Source: Micromonospora sp. WMMD961 (lineage in GTDB: Bacteria; Actinomycetota; Actinomycetes; Mycobacteriales; Micromonosporaceae). From it: DNA of 64,000 nt. The notes under the pieces were generated by a model. It was not told the DNA's origin, ran no database searches, and saw only the letters and a program-made list of their open reading frames with translations. A program made the position numbers and the translations under genes. The stretch is taken from the NCBI RefSeq assembly GCF_029626145.1, contig NZ_JARUBJ010000002.1, positions 5,057,501-5,121,500 on the forward strand. Direction: 5' to 3'. Below, piece by piece: positions 1-7,453 of this stretch. Position 1 is the first letter of the stretch. Each line of letters opens with the position of its first letter.

Positions 1-598
1 GCAGCCCCGCCAACGCCGCCCACACACCCACCACCAGGTACGCGGCGACCGCGTCGCTGGGCCGGTGCCAGCCGGCGGAGAGGGTGGCGACTCCGGCGGC
101 GGCGGCATAGCCGGCACCGATGAAGGCGCCGACCGCCCGCACCTTGCGCGGCAGGACGAGCATCAGCGCGATCGCCACCGACGCGGCCACGGTGGTGTGC
201 CCGCTGGGCAGGCTGTTGCCCACCTCGGCGCGCTCCGGATCGAGGCCGAAGTCGGGGCGGTTCAACCCGTACTTCAGCAGCTGGGTCGAGACGTTCGCTC
301 CGGCGATCAGCAGGGTCGCGGTGACGGCCAGGGCGATCCGTCCCCGGATCAACGCGATGAAGCCGATCATCGCGGTGGCGGCCAGCAGGGAGACCACCGA
401 CATCGCGTTGAGGATCCGGTCGACGGGTCCGTCGATGGTGTCCTGGCCGATCCGGTTGCCGGTCAGTGCGACGGTGTCCACCCACTGACCGATCTCGGTG
501 TGCACGGCCACCCGCCACACGGCGAGGAAGGCAGCCGCCTGGACAAGGGCCAGTACGACCAACCAGACCGCGGTCCAACCCCGTGCCGTCGCGCGCAT
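1..598 (-). CDS. PAP2-family membrane phosphatase, C-terminus cut by window edge
   Basis: This is the first 199 codons of a PAP2 (type 2 phosphatidic acid phosphatase) family integral membrane enzyme, which hydrolyses lipid-linked phosphates at the membrane. All three family motifs are visible in reverse-strand translation: KYGLNRP, the NSLPSGHTT block with the catalytic-region His, and AGWHRPSDA with the second His and Asp. Hydrophobic segments surround them (an N-terminal helix WLVVLALVQAAAFLAV, and one before the first motif). ATG at 598 was chosen; a GTG six bases upstream is equally possible. The gene runs off the left edge shortly after the third motif, so probably only one or two helices are missing. 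It is divergent from the DUF3159 gene. The substrate cannot be told from the sequence. Confidence 0.85.
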   Translation of the reverse strand, partial: MRATARGWTAVWLVVLALVQAAAFLAVWRVAVHTEIGQWVDTVALTGNRIGQDTIDGPVDRILNAMSVVSLLAATAMIGFIALIRGRIALAVTATLLIAGANVSTQLLKYGLNRPDFGLDPERAEVGNSLPSGHTTVAASVAIALMLVLPRKVRAVGAFIGAGYAAAAGVATLSAGWHRPSDAVAAYLVVGVWAALAGL

Positions 599-687
599 CC
601 GCACACCGTAGCGGCCAGTGCCGGCCAGCCGATCGGTGGCCCACCGCGCGTCGACGGTTAGGTTGTGCCGGAGGCGAGGAGGCGGTG

Positions 688-1458
688 GTGAGCGGAGCAC
701 CGGGGCGCGACAGCGACGAGGCCGAGCCCGGGCCGGAGCAGCGGAAGGGCACCGATCCGGGGTCGGCCGGGGCAGGCGCCGACAGCGGCCCGGGAGGGCC
801 GGCGCACGCCGAGTCGCTGACGGATCTGCTGGGTGGGCGACGCGGCGCCGTGGACGCCACCCTGCCACCCCTGGCGTTCGCGGCGGGCTGGTTGCTGGGC
901 GGCGAGTCGCTGTGGGGCGGGGTGGGCGCGGCGCTGGCCGTGGGCGCGGTGGTGGCCGGCGTACGACTGCGTCGGGGTGACCGGCCGCGGTCGGTGCTGA
1001 TCGGGCTGCTGGCGGTCTGCGTCGCGGCGTTGATCGCGGTGCGCACCGGCCGAGCCGAGAACTTCTTTCTGATCCAGGTGCTGTCCAACGCCGCGAGCGC
1101 TCTGGCGTGGATGGTCAGCATCGTGGTGCGCTGGCCACTGCTCGGCGTCCTGGTCGGCGCGGTGCTGGGGCAGCGCGCCCGGTGGCGGCGCGACCCGGCG
1201 CTCCTGCGGGGGTACGGCCGGGCCAGTTGGGTGTGGACGGCGACCTACCTGCTGCGGCTGGCCGTGTTCGTGCCGCTCTATCTGGGTGGGCAGGTGCTCG
1301 CGCTGGTAGTGGCCCGGGTGGCGTTGACCTGGCCGCTGGTCGCCGCGGCGCTGGCACTGAGTTGGGTGGTGCTGCGGCGCTCGCTGCCGGCCGGGCACCC
1401 GGGCCTGCGTCACCCGCTCACCGAAGGCACTGACGAGCCGGCCGGGCGGGCGTCGTGA
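688..1458 (+). CDS. DUF3159 family membrane protein
   Basis: A protein of about 256 residues of the actinobacterial DUF3159 family, function unknown. A hydrophilic, Pro/Glu/Gly-rich N-terminus of about 50 residues is followed by the family hallmark LTDLLGGRRGAVDATLPPLA and then by about six hydrophobic segments, so it sits in the cytoplasmic membrane. In other actinobacteria members often lie near translation or potassium-uptake genes; that context is absent here. GTG at 688 is chosen because a GAGGA ribosome site lies six bases upstream; GTG at 685 is also in frame. An open frame extends upstream to 466, but its composition there is that of the antisense of the PAP2 gene, so the longer start is rejected. 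Confidence 0.85.
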   Translation: MSGAPGRDSDEAEPGPEQRKGTDPGSAGAGADSGPGGPAHAESLTDLLGGRRGAVDATLPPLAFAAGWLLGGESLWGGVGAALAVGAVVAGVRLRRGDRPRSVLIGLLAVCVAALIAVRTGRAENFFLIQVLSNAASALAWMVSIVVRWPLLGVLVGAVLGQRARWRRDPALLRGYGRASWVWTATYLLRLAVFVPLYLGGQVLALVVARVALTWPLVAAALALSWVVLRRSLPAGHPGLRHPLTEGTDEPAGRAS

Positions 1459-1565
1459 CTCGGCCCGTGGTCGTGGGCAGTCGAGCGATTCGGCACGGCT
1501 GGCAACGCTTGCCGGCGACCGTCGTGACGATCACGAGCGGGGCCGGTCAGGGGGGCCAAGAAAGT

Positions 1566-1665
1566 GGAGAGGCCGCCACGGGGGGAGCGGCCTCTCCGGT
1601 GACGTACGTTACTCCGTCGTGGACTTCAGCGTGATCCCGTGAAGGCCCGAATTTCTGGGCTTTTT
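1566..1665 (+). terminator. Terminator hairpins after the DUF3159 gene
   Basis: A perfect 11-bp stem (GGAGAGGCCGC at 1566-1576 with its complement at 1587-1597, 10-nt loop) is followed by a second small hairpin, GCCC/GGGC at 1645-1660, that runs directly into TTTTT (1661-1665). The second is a textbook intrinsic terminator for rightward transcription. Confidence 0.7.
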
Positions 1666-1805
1666 CGCGACTGGCTCCAGTCCGGGCGGTGGGGTGGGCC
1701 AGCCGATCCGCTGCGTCGGCCAGATGGCCGGCCCACCCCGGCCTGACCGTGGGTGTCAGGCCGTCCTCCGGTCAGGGTCCGTCGTTCCCCGGACCCTTAC
1801 CGAAT

Positions 1806-1839
1806 CCCGGGGTGGGCGGTCCACGCCACCCACCCCGGG
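1806..1839 (-). terminator. Terminator hairpin after the GH48 gene
   Basis: CCCGGGGTGGG (1806-1816) and its exact complement (1829-1839) form an 11-bp stem five bases beyond the GH48 stop codon. There is no T-tract, as is common in high-GC actinobacteria. Confidence 0.75.
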
Positions 1840-1844
1840 TCGTC

Positions 1845-4751
1845 TCAGCCGTTCGGGAACATGCTGCCGTAGTCGGCGTACGCCATGGCGACGTCAGCCT
1901 GTGCCCAGAACCTGTGGTAGTTGAAGGTGGGCTCCGGGCCGCCGTTCAGGTACGCCTGCACCTTGGGCCAGTCCGGGTCGTTCTTGTAGAAGGACCGGAT
2001 GTCGAGGAAGCTCTTGCCCGCGGCGATGGCGTCGCCGTTCGGCATCGTCCCGGTCCAACCCGACGGGACGTAGAGGCCCTGCCCGGTCGACGCGTTGTAG
2101 ACGTCGTCGAAGCGCCGGTAGTCGCCCCGCGTCTCGGTGGTGGAGACACCCTTGGCATCGCTGGCGGCCGACAGCGCGTCGAGCAGCCCCTTGGCGGTGT
2201 CCTTCGCCGCCACGTTGCCCGACTTGGCCGCGTACGCGATCAGGATCCGGGCGTAGGCGGCGGTGACACCGACGTCCTGGCCCTTGCTGATGACCTCGAC
2301 GTGCAGGCCGGTGTTGGGCTGCGGGTTGGACGGGTTCCAGGTGGTCGGTTGGCCGGTCCACGCCATGTCCGACGGGATCGACCAGTTGGCACCGAGGGTG
2401 GTGTTGGCGATCGCCCAGGGCACCCACTTGTCCAGCAGGGCCTTGGCCTTCGCGTTGCCGGTCTGCTGGTACAGCTCGGCGATGCGCTGCATCGACCAGG
2501 CCTGCATGCCGAACCACTGGTTCGACGGCGGGTCGTTGTAGACCGGGTCGACGTCGTAGAACATGCCGTAGAAGGTGCTGGTGCCGGCCGGCGGCTGGGC
2601 GTAACTGCCGTCCCAGCTGTTGGTGGCGCCACCGGCGATGCCGCCCTCAGCGGACTGCAACCAGGTGTAGAACTCCAGCTGCCGCTCGAAGCTCTTGGTC
2701 CAGTCGGCGACAGCGGTCGCCGACTGCGGCTTGAGCTCCGGGGTGTTGGTCAGCGCCCAGGCCGCGAACGGGTTCTGGTAACCGAAGTGGTTGTGGCTGG
2801 AGCCGATCCGCCAGGACCAGTTCTGGCTGGCGTCGTACGCGCCGCCCCAGGCGTAGTACCAGGACAGCAGGTAGTGCGCCGAGTCCTTGCCGCTGCCGGC
2901 GGGGCAGGTGCTGGCCCCGACGCAGTTGCCGATCTTCTTGAAGTACTTGTCGAACATCGCGTACCGCAGGTAGTCGCCCATCTTGGCGGCCTTGGTGATG
3001 GTGGCCGCGACGTCGGCCTGCTTGTTCTGCGCCTTGGACCAGGTCAGCGCCCAGTACGCGGCCTGCACGGCGCGGGCGTCGGCGTCCGGGGCGTTGGTGT
3101 ACTTCCACTGCTTGGCGGGAGCGCCGGTGTCCTTGACGAACAGGTCGAGGTAGCCGTACTGACCGCCGTGCTCGAAGGTGTCGCAGGACGGCTGCGGGAC
3201 GGTCTCCCACACCGACTCCTGGGTGCCCCGCTGGAAGGTGTTGATGTAGGCCGGCTTGGTGGTGCCGTCACCGCAGCGACCGAAGCCGTAGGTGTTGTCG
3301 ACGTCCAGCAGCCAGTGCATGCCGTAGATGTCGCCGGTGCCGTAGGTGGACTGCAACTCCGAGCGGAGCGGGTCCTGGCCGACCGGGACGTTCGGGTTCA
3401 GCGCCGACGGGTACTGGCTGGGCAGGTTGTATTCCGCTGCGTACTGCGGGGTGCCCGCGGAGCCGGAGGTCGGCTGGTCGGCGTGCGTGGGGATGATGTA
3501 CTTCTCCATCACCGTCCAGGCGTTGTTGAACGGCGCCCAGTTCTGGGTGACCTTGCCGTAGTAGGCCTCCAGCCAGAGCCAGAAGCTGAACGCCTCCGAG
3601 GTGGTCTCGTGGCCGTGGTCGGGCGCCTCGACGATCAGCGTCTCCACCGAGTGGTACGGCACGCCCTCGGGGCTGAAGTAGCCCGAATTTTTGATCTTGC
3701 CGTACTGCTCGAGGAACTTCGCCGTGTAGGCGTTGTCGCCGCCGGGGGTGTCGTTGTCGATCTCGGTGGCGGTGACCGCCAGCGAGGCGAGGCCGGTGGC
3801 GGAGGCGGTGATGGTGGCGGCACCGCCGACGGTGTCGGCGTCCTCCGCCGCGGCGACCGTGACGGTGACCCCGGTGTTCCAGTTGCTCGAGGTCAGCGTG
3901 GCGGTGGCCGGCGAGACCGTGATGTCGGAGTCGCCAGTGCGAGTGAGGGTGACCGGCACACTGACCGTCGGCGCGGCACTGAGCTTCAGGTTGAAGGTGG
4001 CGGTGCCGCCCTCGGTGACGCTCACCGCGGACGGCGTGGCGACCAGCGTCGGGCCGGTGGCGGCGCCGACGGTGAAGGCCTTCTCGTCGACCCCGATGCC
4101 GTTGGCGTTGTCGTACGCCTTGGCCTGCACGGTGTAACTGCCGGCCGGCAGGTCCTCCTGCGTGTAGGCGTACGGGGCGGAGGTGTCGGTGTTGATCAGC
4201 AGGCCGTTGCGGTAGAACTCGACCTTGCTGATCGTCCCGTCCGGGTCGCTGGCGGTGGCGGTCAGCGGCACGTCCGCCGGCGCGGTGAACGGCCCGGCCG
4301 GCAGGCCGAGCGAGACCGTCGGCGGCTGGTTGGCCGGGGTGCCGTTGCAGGGGGTGCCGTTCAGGGTGAACGACGTGGGCTTCGGGTTGGTCCCCGAATG
4401 GGCACCGTTGAAGCCGATGGTGGTGGACGCCCCGGTGCCGAGGTTGCCGTTGTACGACTCGTTGGTCGCGGTGACCTCACTGCCGGACTGGCTGTACCTC
4501 GCCGACCAGCCCTGGGTGACCCGCTGACCGCTGTTCGGGAAGGTCCACTTGAGCGTCCAGTTACTGATCGGATCGCCCAGGTTCTTGATGGTGACGTTGG
4601 CGGTGAAGCCGGTGTTCCAGTCGTTGGTCGCGTAGACCACGTCGCAGGCGGGGGCGGCCTGTGCGGCACCGGCGGGCAGGGTCACCCCGCCGACGGCGAG
4701 CAACGCGGCGGCGGCGATCGCCACACGGCGACGTATTGCCAGTTGTCTCAT
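1845..4751 (-). CDS. Secreted GH48 exo-cellulase with CBM2, Ig-like and Calx-beta-like modules
   Basis: A reducing-end cellobiohydrolase of glycoside hydrolase family 48, 968 residues, exported to attack crystalline cellulose. Order of modules: Sec-type signal peptide (residues 1 to about 34, RRR then an Ala/Leu core, ending AAQAAPA); CBM2 cellulose-binding domain about 36-136, with the paired Cys (ACDV...TPCNG) and exposed Trp (NDWNTG, SNWTLKW); bacterial Ig-like domain about 143-228; Calx-beta-like domain about 234-333; GH48 catalytic domain about 340-968. The EAPDHGHETTSEA block carries the predicted acid Glu. ATG 4751 gives a proper signal peptide; longer frames upstream are not supported. 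A 260-nt leader separates the start from a CebR-type box, so induction by cellobiose is likely. The Ig plus Calx-beta linker replaces the FN3 linker seen in many actinobacterial GH48 enzymes. Confidence 0.97.
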   Translation of the reverse strand: MRQLAIRRRVAIAAAALLAVGGVTLPAGAAQAAPACDVVYATNDWNTGFTANVTIKNLGDPISNWTLKWTFPNSGQRVTQGWSARYSQSGSEVTATNESYNGNLGTGASTTIGFNGAHSGTNPKPTSFTLNGTPCNGTPANQPPTVSLGLPAGPFTAPADVPLTATASDPDGTISKVEFYRNGLLINTDTSAPYAYTQEDLPAGSYTVQAKAYDNANGIGVDEKAFTVGAATGPTLVATPSAVSVTEGGTATFNLKLSAAPTVSVPVTLTRTGDSDITVSPATATLTSSNWNTGVTVTVAAAEDADTVGGAATITASATGLASLAVTATEIDNDTPGGDNAYTAKFLEQYGKIKNSGYFSPEGVPYHSVETLIVEAPDHGHETTSEAFSFWLWLEAYYGKVTQNWAPFNNAWTVMEKYIIPTHADQPTSGSAGTPQYAAEYNLPSQYPSALNPNVPVGQDPLRSELQSTYGTGDIYGMHWLLDVDNTYGFGRCGDGTTKPAYINTFQRGTQESVWETVPQPSCDTFEHGGQYGYLDLFVKDTGAPAKQWKYTNAPDADARAVQAAYWALTWSKAQNKQADVAATITKAAKMGDYLRYAMFDKYFKKIGNCVGASTCPAGSGKDSAHYLLSWYYAWGGAYDASQNWSWRIGSSHNHFGYQNPFAAWALTNTPELKPQSATAVADWTKSFERQLEFYTWLQSAEGGIAGGATNSWDGSYAQPPAGTSTFYGMFYDVDPVYNDPPSNQWFGMQAWSMQRIAELYQQTGNAKAKALLDKWVPWAIANTTLGANWSIPSDMAWTGQPTTWNPSNPQPNTGLHVEVISKGQDVGVTAAYARILIAYAAKSGNVAAKDTAKGLLDALSAASDAKGVSTTETRGDYRRFDDVYNASTGQGLYVPSGWTGTMPNGDAIAAGKSFLDIRSFYKNDPDWPKVQAYLNGGPEPTFNYHRFWAQADVAMAYADYGSMFPNG

Positions 4752-5013
4752 GTGCGCGGTGTCTCCTCGGGCGAGGCCGGGATGGTCCCGGCGGCGGCGC
4801 CGGCCCGCGAGGGTGGTGGTCCGCGGGGAATTAGAGGCGCCGGGAAGGTGGTCTCCCCGGGCCCGGCCGGGGTGGGTCGGTGCGGCCTGCACGGGAGGGG
4901 ATCCCGCAGGCTGCGATGGGGTGACCGTGACCGGAAGTGGTGCTGCCGGCTGCCCTCGGTGGACCCGCACTCACGCGATGTGGCTCCTGCCGCGTTGAAT
5001 CGACAGTGTGCCA

Positions 5014-5027
5014 TGGAAGCGCTCCCA
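5014..5027. promoter_or_regulatory. CebR-type operator, proximal to the GH48 gene
   Basis: TGGAAGCGCTCCCA matches the CebR consensus TGGGAGCGCTCCCA at 13 of 14 bases. CebR is the LacI-family cellobiose-responsive repressor of streptomycetes. The box is 262 bp upstream of the GH48 start, so either the promoter lies here with a long leader, or it works at a distance together with the box at 5115. Confidence 0.8.
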
Positions 5028-5114
5028 CAACAAGCCGGATCAGCTCCTTGTTTCGATCTTGTTTTGGGTCTTTCACAAAGGCGTGACGGGCGTTACAGTC
5101 GCAACATCGGTCGA

Positions 5115-5128
5115 TGGGAGCGCTTCCA
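5115..5128. promoter_or_regulatory. CebR-type operator, central
   Basis: TGGGAGCGCTTCCA, 13 of 14 to the CebR consensus, lies exactly 101 bp from the box at 5014. The two boxes are each other's reverse complement. That spacing is close to a whole number of helical turns, which would suit cooperative binding or looping. Confidence 0.8.
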
Positions 5129-5532
5129 TCGACAAGGTTCCAACTAGAAGATCGCCGGCGCCGCCTCTGGGCGGGGCCGGGGAAACCGACCGATGGCCGA
5201 CGACGGGCCAGCCCGGACGCCGTCGTCAGCCATCGTCCCGCCACATGGAGGGAGGTGGAACCAGAGCCACTCGCGTGGCCCGGCTCCCGCGCGACACGCA
5301 TGGCAGGACCCAAAATTCCGCTTGCGTGTGTGCAGTTACGGTGGGGACGGGGGTTGCCCTCCCCCGTCCCCACACTAAACCCCCGTACACGATAGGAAAA
5401 GAGGCCGACGGGACAGGCGCGGTGCGCCGCCCGGACGGCCTCGTTCGCTGCTCGGGGCCATACCCGCCGCCACCCCGCCAGCCCCGGCCGTCATGACGGG
5501 CGGATGACCGGCAGGCCGCGTCTGCCCTATCA
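5129..5532. other. Long divergent intergenic region with an isolated 13-bp hairpin
   Basis: About 400 bp with no convincing gene between the central and GH1-proximal CebR boxes. Its one strong structure is at 5341-5373: GTGGGGACGGGGG paired with its exact complement over a 7-nt loop. No open frame here has coding-type base usage together with a ribosome site. Confidence 0.6.
5341..5373. terminator. Perfect 13-bp stem-loop inside the divergent region
   Basis: Arms 5341-5353 and 5361-5373, loop TTGCCCT. It is terminator-like in shape but no annotated gene ends here. It may insulate the two promoters or end a short untranslated transcript. Confidence 0.55.
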
Positions 5533-5546
5533 TGGGAGCGCTCCCG
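5533..5546. promoter_or_regulatory. CebR-type operator upstream of the GH1 gene
   Basis: TGGGAGCGCTCCCG matches the CebR consensus at 13 of 14 bases and starts 52 bp before the ATG at 5585. This is the position expected for a repressor covering the promoter of an intracellular beta-glucosidase gene such as bglC. Confidence 0.85.
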
Positions 5547-5584
5547 AATCTTCGGCGGTGGCCCCGTATCCATGAGGAGAATCC

Positions 5585-6928
5585 ATGTCGATACCTAATG
5601 GGCCCGCCGGCCCGCTGCGCTTTCCGGACGACTTCGGCTGGGGCGCGGCCACCTCCGCGTACCAGATCGAGGGCGCCGCCAAGGAAGACGGGCGCGGCGA
5701 GTCGGTCTGGGACACCTTCAGCCGCGTCCCGGGGCGCACCCGCAACGGCGACACCGGCGACGTGGCCATCGACCACTACCACCGATACGCCGAGGACCTC
5801 GACCTCATGCGCGACCTCGGGCTGCGCAGCTACCGCTTCTCCATCTCCTGGCCCCGGATCCAGCCCGACGGCACCGGGGCGCCCAACCAACGCGGGCTCG
5901 ACTTCTACCGCCGCCTCCTCGACGGCCTCCACGAACGCGGCATCGCCCCGATGGCCACCCTGTTCCACTGGGACCTTCCCCAGGCGCTTCAGGACGCCGG
6001 CGGCTGGGAGTCCCGCGACACCGCCCACCGCTTCGCCGACTACGCGGACCTGGTCTTCCACGCCCTCGGCGACCGGGTGCCGGCCTGGCTCACCGTCAAC
6101 GAGCCCAAGACCGTGGTGCAGAACGGCTACCTCACCGGCCACCATGCCCCCGGCCGGCAGGACCCGGACGCCGCCTACCTGGTCGCCCACCACCTGCAGC
6201 TCGCGCACGGGCTCGCCGTCGCCGCGCTGCGGGCCAGCGGCAGCGACAGCCGGATCGGTCCCGCGCTCAACCTGCACCCCTGCTACCCCGCCGACGACTC
6301 CCCGCAGGCTGCCGCCGCCGCCCACCTCTACGACGGCTACGAGAACCGTCTCTACCTCGACTCCCTGCTCAAGGGCAGTTACCCGGAGGACGTGCTGGCC
6401 GACCTGGGCCCGCAGAGCCGGATGGTCCGGGGCATCCGCGACGGCGACCTGGCGATCATCTCCGCGCCCATCGACCTGCTCGCCGTGCAGTACTACACGC
6501 CGATCTACGTCACCGCCGACGGCGGCACCGAACACCGCTGGGTGACCTCGGAGGCCGCGTGGCAGCAGATCTACCCCGAGGGGTTGTACGACCTGCTGAC
6601 CCGGATCACCCGCGACTACGGCCCGATCCCGCTCACCATCACCGAGAACGGGCTGCCCACACCGGACACGCTGGCCGCGGACGACACCGTCCAGGACGCC
6701 GGTCGGATCAGCTTCCTGCGCGACCACCTCACCGCCGCGCACCGGGCCATCGCCGACGGCGTGCCGCTGGAGAGCTTCCACGTCTGGTCACTGCTGGACA
6801 ACTTCGAATGGGACGCCGGGTACGACCAGCGCTGGGGCCTGGTCTACGTGGACTACGCGACCCAGCGGCGGGTGCTCAAGAGCAGCGCCACCTGGTACCG
6901 CTCGGTCATCGCCGACGGCGGCTTCTGA
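5585..6928 (+). CDS. bglC: GH1 beta-glucosidase (cellobiose hydrolase, BglC type)
   Basis: A family GH1 retaining beta-glucosidase, 447 residues, the usual length, without a signal peptide, so cytoplasmic. It would hydrolyse imported cellobiose and short cello-oligosaccharides to glucose. The acid/base Glu is residue 173 in TVNEPK and the nucleophile Glu is residue 354 in TITENG; the start motif FPDDFGWGAATSAYQIEGA and FHWDLPQAL are also typical. A GAGGAGA ribosome site precedes ATG 5585. The CebR-type box upstream and the divergent GH48 cellulase argue for a cellobiose role. No cebEFG importer lies directly beside it, unlike the usual Streptomyces arrangement. Confidence 0.95.
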   Translation: MSIPNGPAGPLRFPDDFGWGAATSAYQIEGAAKEDGRGESVWDTFSRVPGRTRNGDTGDVAIDHYHRYAEDLDLMRDLGLRSYRFSISWPRIQPDGTGAPNQRGLDFYRRLLDGLHERGIAPMATLFHWDLPQALQDAGGWESRDTAHRFADYADLVFHALGDRVPAWLTVNEPKTVVQNGYLTGHHAPGRQDPDAAYLVAHHLQLAHGLAVAALRASGSDSRIGPALNLHPCYPADDSPQAAAAAHLYDGYENRLYLDSLLKGSYPEDVLADLGPQSRMVRGIRDGDLAIISAPIDLLAVQYYTPIYVTADGGTEHRWVTSEAAWQQIYPEGLYDLLTRITRDYGPIPLTITENGLPTPDTLAADDTVQDAGRISFLRDHLTAAHRAIADGVPLESFHVWSLLDNFEWDAGYDQRWGLVYVDYATQRRVLKSSATWYRSVIADGGF

Positions 6929-6953
6929 AGGCGCCGCCCACCCGGACGGCCGG

Positions 6954-7000
6954 GCCCGGACGGCTCGGCGCGGCTCGGATGAGCTGGCGACCGTCCGGGC
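6954..7000. terminator. Stem-loop between convergent genes
   Basis: GCCCGGACGG (6954-6963) pairs with CCGTCCGGGC (6991-7000) across a 27-nt loop, between the convergent bglC and roadblock genes. It is probably a shared terminator. Confidence 0.6.
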
Positions 7001-7030
7001 CTCGGCCAACGCACGCCTCGGCCAACGCAC
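6999..7030. repeat. Two perfect 16-bp direct repeats
   Basis: GCCTCGGCCAACGCAC occurs twice head to tail (6999-7014, 7015-7030), immediately after the roadblock-gene stop codon on its strand. It looks like a recent local duplication. Confidence 0.8.
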
Positions 7031-7453
7031 TCAGCGGGGCAACGCCTGCTGCAACTCCGCCCGCAGGGCCGGCGTGAGCATCTCCCCCGCCTGCTTGGCC
7101 AGCCGGGCCATCTCGTAGCCCACCACACCGATGTCCGCGTCACCGGCGGCCAACGTGGCCAGGATCGAACCGTCGCGTACCTGCATCACCAGGAAGTAGC
7201 CGCGGCCCATCTCGACCACCGTCTGCTTGACGACGTCGCCGTCGAACATCTGGGCCGCGCCCGCGGTGATGCTCATCAGCCCGGAGGTGACCGCCGCGAG
7301 TTTGTCGGCGTTGTCGCGCGGCAGATGGTCGGAGATCGCCACCAACAGCCCGTCGGACGAGACCACCACCGCGTGCGCCACGCCCGGCACCCGCTCCGCG
7401 AACGCGCTCACCAGCCAGCTCAGGTCACGCGCCTCCTGGCTCAACGTCGTCAC
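7031..7453 (-). CDS. Roadblock/LC7 domain protein (conservon CvnB type)
   Basis: A single-domain roadblock/LC7 protein of 140 residues, the MglB/CvnB family, which acts as a partner or GTPase-activating protein for small Ras-like GTPases. The SWLVSAFAERVPGVAHAVVV opening, SSDGLLVAISDHL, and the glycine-rich GRGYFLVMQVRDGSILATLA strand are characteristic. The start is GTG 7453, preceded by GAAGGGGG; it overlaps the sensor-kinase stop by four bases (GTGA), so the two are translationally coupled. The usual next conservon genes (cvnC, DUF742; cvnD, GTPase) are missing: the following gene is the convergent bglC. Confidence 0.92.
   Translation of the reverse strand: MTTLSQEARDLSWLVSAFAERVPGVAHAVVVSSDGLLVAISDHLPRDNADKLAAVTSGLMSITAGAAQMFDGDVVKQTVVEMGRGYFLVMQVRDGSILATLAAGDADIGVVGYEMARLAKQAGEMLTPALRAELQQALPR

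Larger units (their letters stand above)
1459..1844. other. Hairpin-rich convergent intergenic region
   Basis: No gene is seen between the convergent DUF3159 and GH48 genes. The region holds four stem-loops: 1566-1597 (11-bp stem), 1645-1660 followed by five T, 1691-1700 paired with 1730-1739, and 1806-1839 next to the GH48 stop. Together they form a double-sided transcription barrier. Confidence 0.7.

Noticed and set aside
4748..5014. Short frame between the CebR box and the GH48 start
   Set aside because: It starts inside the operator and overlaps the GH48 start codon. Its composition is Pro/Arg-rich, as in non-coding GC-rich DNA.
1689..5147. Open frame of 1152 codons on the plus strand over the GH48 gene
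   Set aside because: It is the antisense of a well-supported GH48 gene. Its product is Val/Gly/Arg-rich without domains, a GC-bias artefact.
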